Below, in pieces: positions 18,521 through 27,012 of a stretch of DNA of 64,000 bases (position 1 is the stretch's first letter; every line of letters starts with the position of its first letter). Origin of the DNA: SLNP01 sp964568875 (GTDB taxonomy: Bacteria > Bacteroidota > Bacteroidia > Bacteroidales > VadinHA17); NCBI GenBank assembly GCA_964568875.1, contig CAZMSH010000002.1, positions 124,001-188,000 of the forward strand, written 5' to 3'. The position numbers and the translations under genes were made by a program. Under the pieces are notes generated by a model that was not told the origin of the DNA, did no database searches, and saw only the letters and a list, made by a program, of their open reading frames with translations.

Positions 18521-19336
18521 CTAGTTTCCTCCCAGAATCAGCGGCAAACCATCTTTGCCACTGCCGATAACAACAACCTTTGAATTTGCAGAGTTGGCAA
18601 GCAGAATTGTTGCATCAATACCTTTCTGCTGGAGGATCCTGTCGGTAAGGCTCGCACTGATGATGCTATTATAATTTGAAATACCCTCAGCCTCGATGGT
18701 CTTTCTCTCCGCCTCAAGACGCTCCTTTTCGTTTATGAATCTCATAGCCAGAGCCTCCTGTTCGCGTGTAAGCTTGCTCTCAATGGCTTGCTTGATGTCT
18801 GTGGGCAGGTTAATAGACCTGATAAGCAGGGCCTTCATTTCAATATTGTTTTTCAGAAGGACCTCCGCAGCCTCCCTGATAATTGTCTGTTCAATCTCAT
18901 CACGTTTTGTAGAGTATATCTCTTCAGCAGTATAACGTCCGGTAATGCGACGGAATGTTGACCGTATCTCGGGAATTATCAGTGTATTTCTGTATCCTAC
19001 ACCGAAATTCTCATGCAGATATGCTATTCTGTCATAAGCCGGATTATGCCTGATGGTAACATCAATGTTTATCTGTAGTCCGTTTCTGTCAAGAACATCC
19101 ATGGTCTCTTCGCTTGTCTGTTCCTTAACATCATACCTGTACAACTCATCCCATGGAGCAATTATTTTCAGTCCGGGTTGTACAACCTTGTCCCTCTCAA
19201 GCTTTCCCGAGATTGTATGGAACACAATACCCCGCTCGCCAGGTTTTAGTCCGTAAAAGCTCCTTGATATAAAAGCTATCAGAAAAATAGCGCATAGCGC
19301 AATTACAGTAATTACAGCAATTTGTCTTGGTTTCAT
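18521..19336 (-). CDS. Prohibitin-type SPFH (band 7) membrane protein
   Basis: A 271-residue protein with one N-terminal transmembrane helix (about 6-28) and an SPFH domain (about 30-200): GLKPGERGIVFHTISGKL, VVQPGLKIIAPWDELYRYDVK and the RSTFRRITGRYTAEEIYS region. A predicted coiled-coil follows (ESKLTREQEALAMRFINEKE and the following residues). The domain order matches prohibitins rather than flotillins or HflK/C. Bacterial members assemble into large rings in the membrane and may scaffold proteases or lipid domains. No FtsH or NfeD partner is adjacent. Confidence 0.88.
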   Translation of the reverse strand: MKPRQIAVITVIALCAIFLIAFISRSFYGLKPGERGIVFHTISGKLERDKVVQPGLKIIAPWDELYRYDVKEQTSEETMDVLDRNGLQINIDVTIRHNPAYDRIAYLHENFGVGYRNTLIIPEIRSTFRRITGRYTAEEIYSTKRDEIEQTIIREAAEVLLKNNIEMKALLIRSINLPTDIKQAIESKLTREQEALAMRFINEKERLEAERKTIEAEGISNYNSIISASLTDRILQQKGIDATILLANSANSKVVVIGSGKDGLPLILGGN

Positions 19337-19533
19337 CTCTTATCTGATTTTTTGGTTAATATTATTCATATCTCCGATTTACCCCGATGTACTTTTTTGA
19401 ATATCACAAGGGGCATGACTCAAAAATAGAGTAAATTTGTGGCTTATACCCCCGCACCAGGTACAAAATCTGTGAATACTGCAGAAATGACGGTGAATCA
19501 GGTATAAAAAAACAGATGTAAAGAAATAACTCT

Positions 19534-20415
19534 ATGAAGAAGACGGAACTGATTCTGAACAATGACGGAAGCATTTTTCACCTGCACCTTCTCCCTGACG
19601 AGATTGCTAATGATATAATCATTGTCGGAGATCAGGACAGGGTTGAGATGTTTGGTTCCCTCCTCGATACGATCAGGGTCAGAAAGAGTAACAGGGAATT
19701 CAACACAATTACAGGAAGCTACAAAGGAAATGAGGTAACAATCATCTCTTCAGGCATAGGCACGGATAATATAGATATCGTGGTGAATGAGCTCGATGCC
19801 ATTGTGAACATCGACCTGTCAACATCGGAGCCGAGACCTGAGCCCGAATCACTGAATATTGTCAGAATCGGAACATCAGGATCATTGCAGTCGGATATAC
19901 CTGCAGGTTCAGTTGTACTTACCGAAACAGCAGTAGGGTTTGACGGATTGCTTCATTTCTATTCTGAGTACGATCACCTTCTTGATACGGCGCTAAGTGA
20001 TGCCATTGTATATTACACTGAATGGCCCGACAACCTGTGTTATCCCTACGCAATCAGGGCAGATCAGTCACTGCTTGAACTATTTGATACAGGGGAGTTC
20101 ACAAAAGGAATAACCATTTCGGCTCCGGGATTCTATGCACCACAAGGCCGTACCCTGAGACTACATCCTTTCGACGCCGAAGTAAACCAAAAGCTGGCTG
20201 AAATTGATTACAGGGGAAGACGAATTGCAAATTATGAAATGGAAAGTTCTGCCATTTATGGCCTTGGAAGGCTTCTGGGTCATCGTACACTTACCCTTTG
20301 TGTAATCATAGGCAACAGAGCTACAGGCGATTTTATAAGCGATTATAAGCCACTTCTGATGGACCTTGCAGTGAGAGTAATGGACAAACTTCCATTTTCA
20401 GGTGCAACATTGTAA
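19534..20415 (+). CDS. Nucleoside phosphorylase (uridine phosphorylase-like)
   Basis: A 293-residue PNP/UDP-family protein. Recognisable pieces are DIIIVGDQDRVEMF (phosphate-site region), ISSGIGTDNIDIVVNEL, VRIGTSGSLQSDIPAGSVVLT (the RxGTsG motif that binds phosphate) and NYEMESSAIYGLGRLLGHR (the MES motif that contacts ribose). These enzymes split nucleosides with phosphate into base and ribose-1-phosphate. It is closer in pattern to uridine phosphorylases than to DeoD, but the base preference is uncertain. It is a single gene, divergent from the prohibitin gene. A TAAATTTG box at 19432-19439 could be its -7 element, though the implied leader is long (about 90 nt). Confidence 0.85.
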   Translation: MKKTELILNNDGSIFHLHLLPDEIANDIIIVGDQDRVEMFGSLLDTIRVRKSNREFNTITGSYKGNEVTIISSGIGTDNIDIVVNELDAIVNIDLSTSEPRPEPESLNIVRIGTSGSLQSDIPAGSVVLTETAVGFDGLLHFYSEYDHLLDTALSDAIVYYTEWPDNLCYPYAIRADQSLLELFDTGEFTKGITISAPGFYAPQGRTLRLHPFDAEVNQKLAEIDYRGRRIANYEMESSAIYGLGRLLGHRTLTLCVIIGNRATGDFISDYKPLLMDLAVRVMDKLPFSGATL

Positions 20416-20457
20416 GATTTTTATATTTTTGAAAAGTAACCCACAAAAACCAACCTA

Positions 20458-21444
20458 ATGTCTGACAACGACAAAAACAGTATTAACAAGAGTGATGAAA
20501 TTGATCTTTTGGATCTTTTCGCCAGAATGGGAAGAACCATTGCCCGCGGTTTCAGAGCTATCGGCAGGGCATTACTATTCATAATTTTTTTCATGCTTAG
20601 AAAATGGATATGGCTTTTTCTGAGTGTGGTCGTGGGAATCGGAATCTCCTATGCTATCAAATTCAGCACCGAGAGGCAGTACTCATCTGACATAACCTTC
20701 AGGAGCAATGCTGTGCAGAATGCCGATATGATTGCCTACATCAACAAACTCCACACCTTCTGCAAAGAGAGAAACCTTGCAGAACTTGCCTCAGCTCTTG
20801 ATGTTGACAGTAGTAAAGTAAAATATATCATTGATATTCAGGCTTTTTGGGTAATAGACCTGGGTAATGATGAGATACCTGATTATATTGATTTCAAGAA
20901 CCGTCATAATGTACAGGACACGGCAAATGTAAGGATGCAGGACCGTTTTGTAATAAGAGTAAAGACATCGGTCCCTCAGGAGTTGACCTCGATCAGGGAT
21001 GGAATTATCTCTTTCGTTGGCAAAAACGATTTTTTCAGGCAGGAAAATGAGATAAGGCTTGCCCAGAGTGAAATTATCAGGGCAAGGCTCGATTATGAAA
21101 TAGACCAGCTCGACAGTCTGCAGAAGGTTAAGTATTTTGAAGAGGCGCGACGGCTAATGCCCAAAGAGGGAGGCCAGATGATCTTCCTGCAGGAACAGAG
21201 GACCCAACTATTTCATGATGATATAATTGACCTTTTTAGCCGCAGGCAGTATATTGAACGTCAACTGACACTGTTTGCAAATCCTATTACACTGCTCAGT
21301 GACTACACACCTCCATCAAGGCCTGATAATGGAGCATTATATTACGGAAAATGGCTGATTCCCATTATCTTCATTCTAACTGTTATATTATTGTTACTGA
21401 TAGACAACCGCGCCAGGTTGATTGCAACATACAAGAAATACTAA
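20458..21444 (+). CDS. Wzz-like polysaccharide chain-length regulator (divergent)
   Basis: A 328-residue membrane protein. Hydrophobic segments at about 39-67 and 297-318 flank a periplasmic region with predicted coiled-coil (EIIRARLDYEIDQLDSLQKV). The second segment is preceded by a Pro-rich stretch (DYTPPSRPDNG). This two-helix layout and the position next to a Wzx/Wzy locus fit a Wzz-type co-polymerase that sets glycan length. Sequence similarity is weak, the N-terminal cytoplasmic part is longer than usual, and there is no tyrosine-kinase domain. It lies on the opposite strand from the rest of the locus and ends against its terminator. Confidence 0.6.
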   Translation: MSDNDKNSINKSDEIDLLDLFARMGRTIARGFRAIGRALLFIIFFMLRKWIWLFLSVVVGIGISYAIKFSTERQYSSDITFRSNAVQNADMIAYINKLHTFCKERNLAELASALDVDSSKVKYIIDIQAFWVIDLGNDEIPDYIDFKNRHNVQDTANVRMQDRFVIRVKTSVPQELTSIRDGIISFVGKNDFFRQENEIRLAQSEIIRARLDYEIDQLDSLQKVKYFEEARRLMPKEGGQMIFLQEQRTQLFHDDIIDLFSRRQYIERQLTLFANPITLLSDYTPPSRPDNGALYYGKWLIPIIFILTVILLLLIDNRARLIATYKKY

Positions 21445-21477
21445 AAGAAAAGGGGAGCCATTATAAGCATGCTCCCC
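21443..21477 (-). terminator. Terminator at the end of the glycan operon
   Basis: GGGGAGC (21452-21458) pairs with GCTCCCC (21471-21477). On the minus strand the stem is followed by a T-rich tract (TTTTCTTTT). It would end transcription of the minus-strand polysaccharide operon between two converging genes. Confidence 0.65.
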
Positions 21478-21507
21478 AATCACTATTTAAACTATAATAA
21501 CTTAAGA

Positions 21508-22602
21508 CTATTCCAAATGCTTCCTGGTTTTTAGTCCCAGAACAATTGAGAATATCACCCCCAGGGATAAAAGAATTGTGATAAGCATAATATTCCCAAT
21601 ATATTGAAAACGAAAAGTTATAATAATCAATACAATATTAAAAGCAATTATCAGAGATGTAACTCTGATATGAGAGCCTGAAAGCTTTAACATTTTATGA
21701 TGTATGTGGTTATTATCTGCTTTAAATACTGACTTTCCATCCCTTATCCTTATATAAAGTATTCTCAGAGTATCGAATACAGGGACAAATACCAACGCCA
21801 GTACCATTGAAGGAGCTGAGTCCATTATAATAAAGGAGGGAGTATTGATTATTTTGTTAACGTCGAGGAAGCGCATAACGAAAACGGATAATAGAAATCC
21901 TATAATCATGGAACCGGTATCTCCGAGGAATATCTTATATCTTTTGCTAAACAGATTATAATATACAAAAGCAATCAGCGATCCGGCAAGAGAGAAACAC
22001 ATTACAGAGTAAGAAGTCTGGCCGGCTGCCAGAAACCAGCCTCCGAGGAAGGTCGATGATATTATCCCTACACCTGAGGCCAGTCCATCTATTCCATCGA
22101 TGAAATTGATACTGTTTATAAGTGCCATAATTACAAATATCGTAACGAGCACGCTTATCAGGTATGGAATACCTTCGGGTAGTTGCGTTCCATAACAGCA
22201 CTCTATTTTGAAATCACCCGCGAGAACAATCAGTGAAGCTGCAAGTAATTGTCCTATTGCTTTCTTAACAGGTATTAGTGAAACAAGATCGTCCTTTACA
22301 CCGATAAAGAAGAGAATCAGCATACCAGCTATAATATATTTCAGCTCATAGGCATTTGACAAACTTGTAAACAATACCGAAGAGAGAATTACACCGGCAA
22401 ATATCATTGTTCCTCCAAGTCTTGGTGTCGGTTTTTCATGTGAAGACCTCAAACCTGGAACATCAAACAATCCTCTAATCCTGGCAACTTTAATAACTGA
22501 AGGAATACCAATGAAAGTTATGACAAAAGATGTCAAAAGCCCTGAGACGATTATTAACCATGGAGGCAGATAAACAGATAGAATTTCAGAGTTAATGAAC
22601 AT
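21508..22602 (-). CDS. WecA/MraY-family polyprenyl-phosphate sugar-1-phosphate transferase
   Basis: A 364-residue multi-pass membrane enzyme with about ten hydrophobic segments. Family motifs: GLFDVPGLRSSHEKPTPRLGG (read as DxxxxR.SHxxPTPRxGG), VKDDLVSL, NSINFIDGIDGLASG (the aspartates bind Mg2+), FLGDTGSMIIGF, and a terminal HIHH (in DNNHIHHKML) that interacts with the sugar nucleotide in WecA-type enzymes. It starts glycan synthesis by loading a HexNAc-1-phosphate onto undecaprenyl phosphate. It is the last gene of the locus in transcription order, separated by 155 bp from the GT4 gene. The exact sugar (GlcNAc or other) cannot be fixed. Confidence 0.92.
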   Translation of the reverse strand: MFINSEILSVYLPPWLIIVSGLLTSFVITFIGIPSVIKVARIRGLFDVPGLRSSHEKPTPRLGGTMIFAGVILSSVLFTSLSNAYELKYIIAGMLILFFIGVKDDLVSLIPVKKAIGQLLAASLIVLAGDFKIECCYGTQLPEGIPYLISVLVTIFVIMALINSINFIDGIDGLASGVGIISSTFLGGWFLAAGQTSYSVMCFSLAGSLIAFVYYNLFSKRYKIFLGDTGSMIIGFLLSVFVMRFLDVNKIINTPSFIIMDSAPSMVLALVFVPVFDTLRILYIRIRDGKSVFKADNNHIHHKMLKLSGSHIRVTSLIIAFNIVLIIITFRFQYIGNIMLITILLSLGVIFSIVLGLKTRKHLE

Positions 22603-22757
22603 TGAACAGGTGCTATTATGTTTGCTTCAGTAGATTTATAAAAAAGTAAATATATCTTCTATTCACTCAATATTACAAAAAACCATCAATATTACTTAAT
22701 ATTGGAGTAATAGCCTATCTGGTTGCTTTTTAAATTACCGACCAGCTCAATACAAGC

Positions 22758-23924
22758 CTAATTGATCTTATAGAGTTGCACAAATTTATTATATATTATC
22801 TCATTCTTATACATTGCTTCAACTCTGTTGCGGCCTAACGAACCCATAGTAGTAGCGATTTCTTTATTGTTGAGGAGGTAAAGTATAGCATTAATCAGTG
22901 AGTCTGTATTCCTTGGCTCAGTTAACAAACCATTATCTCCGTGTGTAACTGCGTCAGATGCACCTGGTACATTCGATGTAATTACCGGTAATGACATAGA
23001 CATTGCTTCCAGTACTGATCTTGGAAATCCCTCTCTGTATGTAGGAAGTACAAAAATATCTGAAAGATACAGCAATTCTGTAATCTCATGAATCATCCCC
23101 AGATAAACGATGTTCTTGTTTATTAGATACTCCTCTAATTCTGTCTGTGAAATGCATGAAGGGTTGTTTTTATCTAACCATCCCGCAATAACAAATTTCA
23201 CAGATAACCCGCTATCTGAAATCCGTCTAGCGGCTTCAAGGAACTCAAGTATCCCTTTCTCACGGAGGAGCCTTCCTGTAAAGGTCACGACTTTTTGACC
23301 ATCAGCGTGTTCAATTCTCCTCTTCAGGCTTTTGACGAAATGTGGTTCTGCATTCTTCCTGCTGAATTTTATGCAATCAATACCACTACTTTCAATTAGT
23401 CTAAGCCTAGGTCTTATAAAAAGCAGTCGGGAAAGCAGCTTGAAATCAGAACTGTTCTGAACCACTATCTTATGTGCAAACAATAGTGAAATCTGGTATA
23501 GGAAAAGAATAGCTACCCTATAAAACAGCGATTTGATTGACCGTGAACTGAAAGCATATCCAAGTCCTGTTATATGGGCGACAACCTGAGTCTTTGACGA
23601 AAATGCAAACGCAAGGCATGCTGCAATATTGGGTTGCAGCCTGAATGCATGAACCATATTTATACTAAAGCTCTTCCTCATTCTTTTAAATTGCCTTACG
23701 CATATGAACAAACTTATTGGATCAAGGCTGTTCTTCTTTAGTTTATAAGTCTGAACATGGAGCCCACTTTCCCTAACTCTTTCAACAAATGAATCTTCGG
23801 GGAGAATCGCCATTACCTCATACCCTAAAGATTTAAGATAATAAGCATACGGTAATCTGAAGTTTAAAAAATCAAGTCCAAAATTCTCGACCAGGCCTAT
23901 CATCTCTTTACTTATATCTGCCAA
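22758..23924 (-). CDS. Glycosyltransferase family 4 (GT-B fold)
   Basis: A 388-residue cytoplasmic glycosyltransferase with the two Rossmann-like halves of GT-B enzymes. The donor-binding half contains VVTFTGRLLREKGILEFLEAA and the retaining-transferase EX7E-type motif in PTYREGFPRSVLEAMSMSLPVI. Members add a sugar from an NDP donor with retention of configuration. It lies 20 nt after the T9SS-protein gene within the polysaccharide operon and probably adds an early sugar of the repeat unit. The sequence does not reveal which sugar. The annotated start lacks a recognisable ribosome-binding site, and a start a few codons later is possible. Confidence 0.88.
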   Translation of the reverse strand: MADISKEMIGLVENFGLDFLNFRLPYAYYLKSLGYEVMAILPEDSFVERVRESGLHVQTYKLKKNSLDPISLFICVRQFKRMRKSFSINMVHAFRLQPNIAACLAFAFSSKTQVVAHITGLGYAFSSRSIKSLFYRVAILFLYQISLLFAHKIVVQNSSDFKLLSRLLFIRPRLRLIESSGIDCIKFSRKNAEPHFVKSLKRRIEHADGQKVVTFTGRLLREKGILEFLEAARRISDSGLSVKFVIAGWLDKNNPSCISQTELEEYLINKNIVYLGMIHEITELLYLSDIFVLPTYREGFPRSVLEAMSMSLPVITSNVPGASDAVTHGDNGLLTEPRNTDSLINAILYLLNNKEIATTMGSLGRNRVEAMYKNEIIYNKFVQLYKIN

Positions 23925-23943
23925 TCTATGATTCGATTTAATT

Positions 23944-26900
23944 TCAATGGGTAACTATAACCCTACATGAATAGCGATCTACTTTCATTCCGGAATCAAA
24001 CGTTACCTCAAGAATGTAGATAGCTGGTAAAAGATCGTCAAATCGAAAATCGATTCTATGCGTTCCTGCACTTGCAATTGACACTCTGGCACTCCGTACA
24101 ACAACGCCGCTTAATGATAATAGGTTAAATTGAGCTTCACATTTTGAGGAGCACCTTAGGATAATCCGTGATAACTCCGAAACCGGATTTGGGGATATGT
24201 AAACTGGTGGTTCGAACTCCTTAAAAACATGTATTGCCAGCCTACTGGTTTCAGATTCACCATATAAATCAGTAGCTCTGATAGTTATATAATTTACTCC
24301 AATGTATCTTTGTTCCGGAGAACCTGAGAGGTACAGTATGTTATCCTTCTGGTCAAATGAAATCCATTCCGGACTTTCTAATATCTCGTAGACTATTCTG
24401 TCTCCGAATTGGGCATCCCCGTCATTTGTAGCTACATAACTCGTATAAAATGAGTTTACTGAACAATTTTCATTGTCAAGGTAAATACTGGGTTTCCTGT
24501 TTGCAAGAGACGATAAGAGGGACAGATAATACTCATGATCAACTCCCAGGTTGTCTTTTACCTTCAGATAAATTCTATTGTATAAGGAATCAAACAGTAC
24601 CCGTCTGCTTATCTCCTCATCAGGGTAACCTAAGATGCTCAAATCTGCAACATGGTTCAACCATTTAGGCAACTCTTTAATCTCTATCTGCGGGATAAAG
24701 AATGATGTATCCTCTTTGAAGTAATATATTGTCGTGTAGAAGTTCATTGGGAGAAGGTTAAGCATGAAAGCGCTGTCTGGTAATACTAACCTGGAACTGG
24801 TGAATATATTATGAGCTTCAATCGCTATATATCTTGATGGAAGACTTTCCTGTCCATCAATTGTGCACGCGCTAACCCTGTAAAATGCGAGTGGTTTCTG
24901 AGTATCTGAGATTGTCAGATTGAATGCAGCATCACTGCTTGTGCCTATCAGATTTTTTAATGATGGAGAGAATCCACCCGACTCATTAGAACCATATATT
25001 TTGAAGAAATCTGGCTTAACACCTTTAGCATTATTATCCCATCTTAGAAAGACTGTATCTCCATCTATTTCATAATATAGTTTTTCAGGCTGCATCACTC
25101 CCCTGGGAATAAATGACCATGTTTCGCTCCATTTGCTCCAGGCTCCCCTAGAGTCTTTGGCACGCACTCTCCAGTAATATTCCTCATCTGAGTTTAACCA
25201 GCCGACCTCACTAACTTTAAAAGTGTTCAGGTAATCTGGCCTCATCGATGAGGTATAAACATGGAAATTAGGGGACAAAGGAAACTCGATCTCCGGCTGA
25301 TCAGAAAGGATAAACTCATACTCAGTTATCTGGTCTCCATCCGAATCATAAGATGGCTCCCACGAGAATTTAAAATTGAGACTATCGACTATCTGGCCAT
25401 TTTTAGGAAATATTGGGGCCATAGAGGAGACAGGGGGTGTATTCTCAAATGATTCCTGCCATTCTAAATGTATCTCTGCCAATGTTTCACCTTCAACATT
25501 CTGGTTAGTATAATTCAGAATATTATTCCCCAATCGGAGAGCTGGCAGAAATGCCCTGCTGATCTGGAATGTGTTAGACAAGATCAAAGAATCAATCCCA
25601 AGAAAGGAAGAGATATCTGATTTATGTAATGAAAGTCGTAAATAAAAATTGTATGCCATCGGAAGGCTGGTACCATACACTTTATAGTTTAATGCAGATG
25701 ATATCTCTACCTTACTTTCCTCTCCGTTGCTAATATAATTCGCCACGCCTACTCTGGTCCAGTTCCAGTAGTCATCTGATAAATATATTGTTATTGAATC
25801 ATTCTCTCCGGAAGAATTCATCCAGAACCTGATTTCCGACTCCAGAACAGGGAAAGGAGATTTTATCGGGATATCAATATAGGCAGAATCCAGGTCAGTA
25901 TAGATTTTAGCCGTTCCAAGTTCCTTGGAGCCAGCTTTTACGCCTATCAAAAGAACTCCCAATTCTTGAAGAATACTCTCTTCAAAAGAAGTTTCCAGCA
26001 CAATTTGTCCATTTGCTATAACATCTGTAGTATAAAGATCAGGCACTGTGTAAAATCCATCCCATTGCTGAATATAACTCTCCGACCTATTCCATGAAAA
26101 TGATATCCACTCTCCTGGTCTCAGATCAAATCTATAATCCGGGATTCTTCCCTCAGTAAAGAGTTTTGGACCGGAAAGCAAATAATACTTTCTGGAAACA
26201 AGGCTATTCTTAACCGGATCATATGGCATTATCCTTCCATAGTGTCTGGTTCTGGATATCAGGTATTTATCTTTGACCAGTGTATTAAAACCAACAAGAG
26301 TCTTATTATCATAATCAAGGTAGAAGGTTTCCATATCTGCATCAATTACTACTTCCCCATCATTAAGCGACAGGTTTGCAATTGTATGGTGGGGCATAAA
26401 AATGCTTTCAGCATGGTAACCTGCATACTTAAGTGCTCTGACTGCATTTCTTGCTACTACGTCACAAGTTCCGTAACCATAGATTACCTGCATATTTATC
26501 ATATTATATGCATCATAGTTAGGCGGGGCATAATGAATGCGCGAATTCACCAAGGTATTCCAAAGAGTCAGAAGACTATCTTTCAAGGAATTTCTATTTC
26601 GGAATATCTCCTGTCCCCAACTGTCAAGACTGTACCAGTTTTTCTTCTCGTTTATAGTAATAATAGGTGAAAGTATAGTTTTTTCCCCAATGTTCTTTAA
26701 TACCATTCTTCTCATTGGCTCAAAAGCTTTTTTGAACCCCGGATAATCTGGATCACAACCGCCGGGATAGATTAATGAGTGGAGAGTATTTTCTCCATCA
26801 AGAAATCCCCCCATGCTGATTGTGTCTGAGTAGTTTGAACTTGCAACAATGAAGTGCTTTTCATGTGTGGTCACAACTTGACCTACTACTGCTGTATGAA

Positions 26901-26952
26901 AAAAGAGCAAACAGAGGAAAACACAGAGCCAGAAAGGAATGAGCTTTTGCAT
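23944..26952 (-). CDS. T9SS-exported multidomain protein with transglutaminase-like core
   Basis: A 1002-residue protein with a signal peptide (1-24, ending AVVG|Q). Residues about 130-225 hold a papain/transglutaminase-like core: Cys163 in YGTCDVVARNAVRALKYAG, His188-His189, and Asp204 in EVVIDAD. Next come beta-sandwich modules, including a fibronectin-III-like unit around 510-600 (EYYWRVRAKDSRGAWSKWSE), a second around 605-690, and a cadherin/He_PIG-like unit near 830-915 (RPSxxY-type DNENCSV...WISFDQKDNILYLSGSPEQ). The last ~80 residues match a T9SS type A sorting domain (ISPNPVSELSRI...LLPAIYILEVTF). ATG at 26952 is preferred to the GTG at 26973. It lies inside the glycan operon, 61 nt after asnB and 20 nt before the GT4 gene. 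Catalysis is unproven. Confidence 0.8.
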   Translation of the reverse strand: MQKLIPFWLCVFLCLLFFHTAVVGQVVTTHEKHFIVASSNYSDTISMGGFLDGENTLHSLIYPGGCDPDYPGFKKAFEPMRRMVLKNIGEKTILSPIITINEKKNWYSLDSWGQEIFRNRNSLKDSLLTLWNTLVNSRIHYAPPNYDAYNMINMQVIYGYGTCDVVARNAVRALKYAGYHAESIFMPHHTIANLSLNDGEVVIDADMETFYLDYDNKTLVGFNTLVKDKYLISRTRHYGRIMPYDPVKNSLVSRKYYLLSGPKLFTEGRIPDYRFDLRPGEWISFSWNRSESYIQQWDGFYTVPDLYTTDVIANGQIVLETSFEESILQELGVLLIGVKAGSKELGTAKIYTDLDSAYIDIPIKSPFPVLESEIRFWMNSSGENDSITIYLSDDYWNWTRVGVANYISNGEESKVEISSALNYKVYGTSLPMAYNFYLRLSLHKSDISSFLGIDSLILSNTFQISRAFLPALRLGNNILNYTNQNVEGETLAEIHLEWQESFENTPPVSSMAPIFPKNGQIVDSLNFKFSWEPSYDSDGDQITEYEFILSDQPEIEFPLSPNFHVYTSSMRPDYLNTFKVSEVGWLNSDEEYYWRVRAKDSRGAWSKWSETWSFIPRGVMQPEKLYYEIDGDTVFLRWDNNAKGVKPDFFKIYGSNESGGFSPSLKNLIGTSSDAAFNLTISDTQKPLAFYRVSACTIDGQESLPSRYIAIEAHNIFTSSRLVLPDSAFMLNLLPMNFYTTIYYFKEDTSFFIPQIEIKELPKWLNHVADLSILGYPDEEISRRVLFDSLYNRIYLKVKDNLGVDHEYYLSLLSSLANRKPSIYLDNENCSVNSFYTSYVATNDGDAQFGDRIVYEILESPEWISFDQKDNILYLSGSPEQRYIGVNYITIRATDLYGESETSRLAIHVFKEFEPPVYISPNPVSELSRIILRCSSKCEAQFNLLSLSGVVVRSARVSIASAGTHRIDFRFDDLLPAIYILEVTFDSGMKVDRYSCRVIVTH

Positions 26953-27012
26953 TATATGCAAACTGAGTTGCACCTATGGATTCTGATTAGTTAACACAAC
27001 TAATAATTTGGC

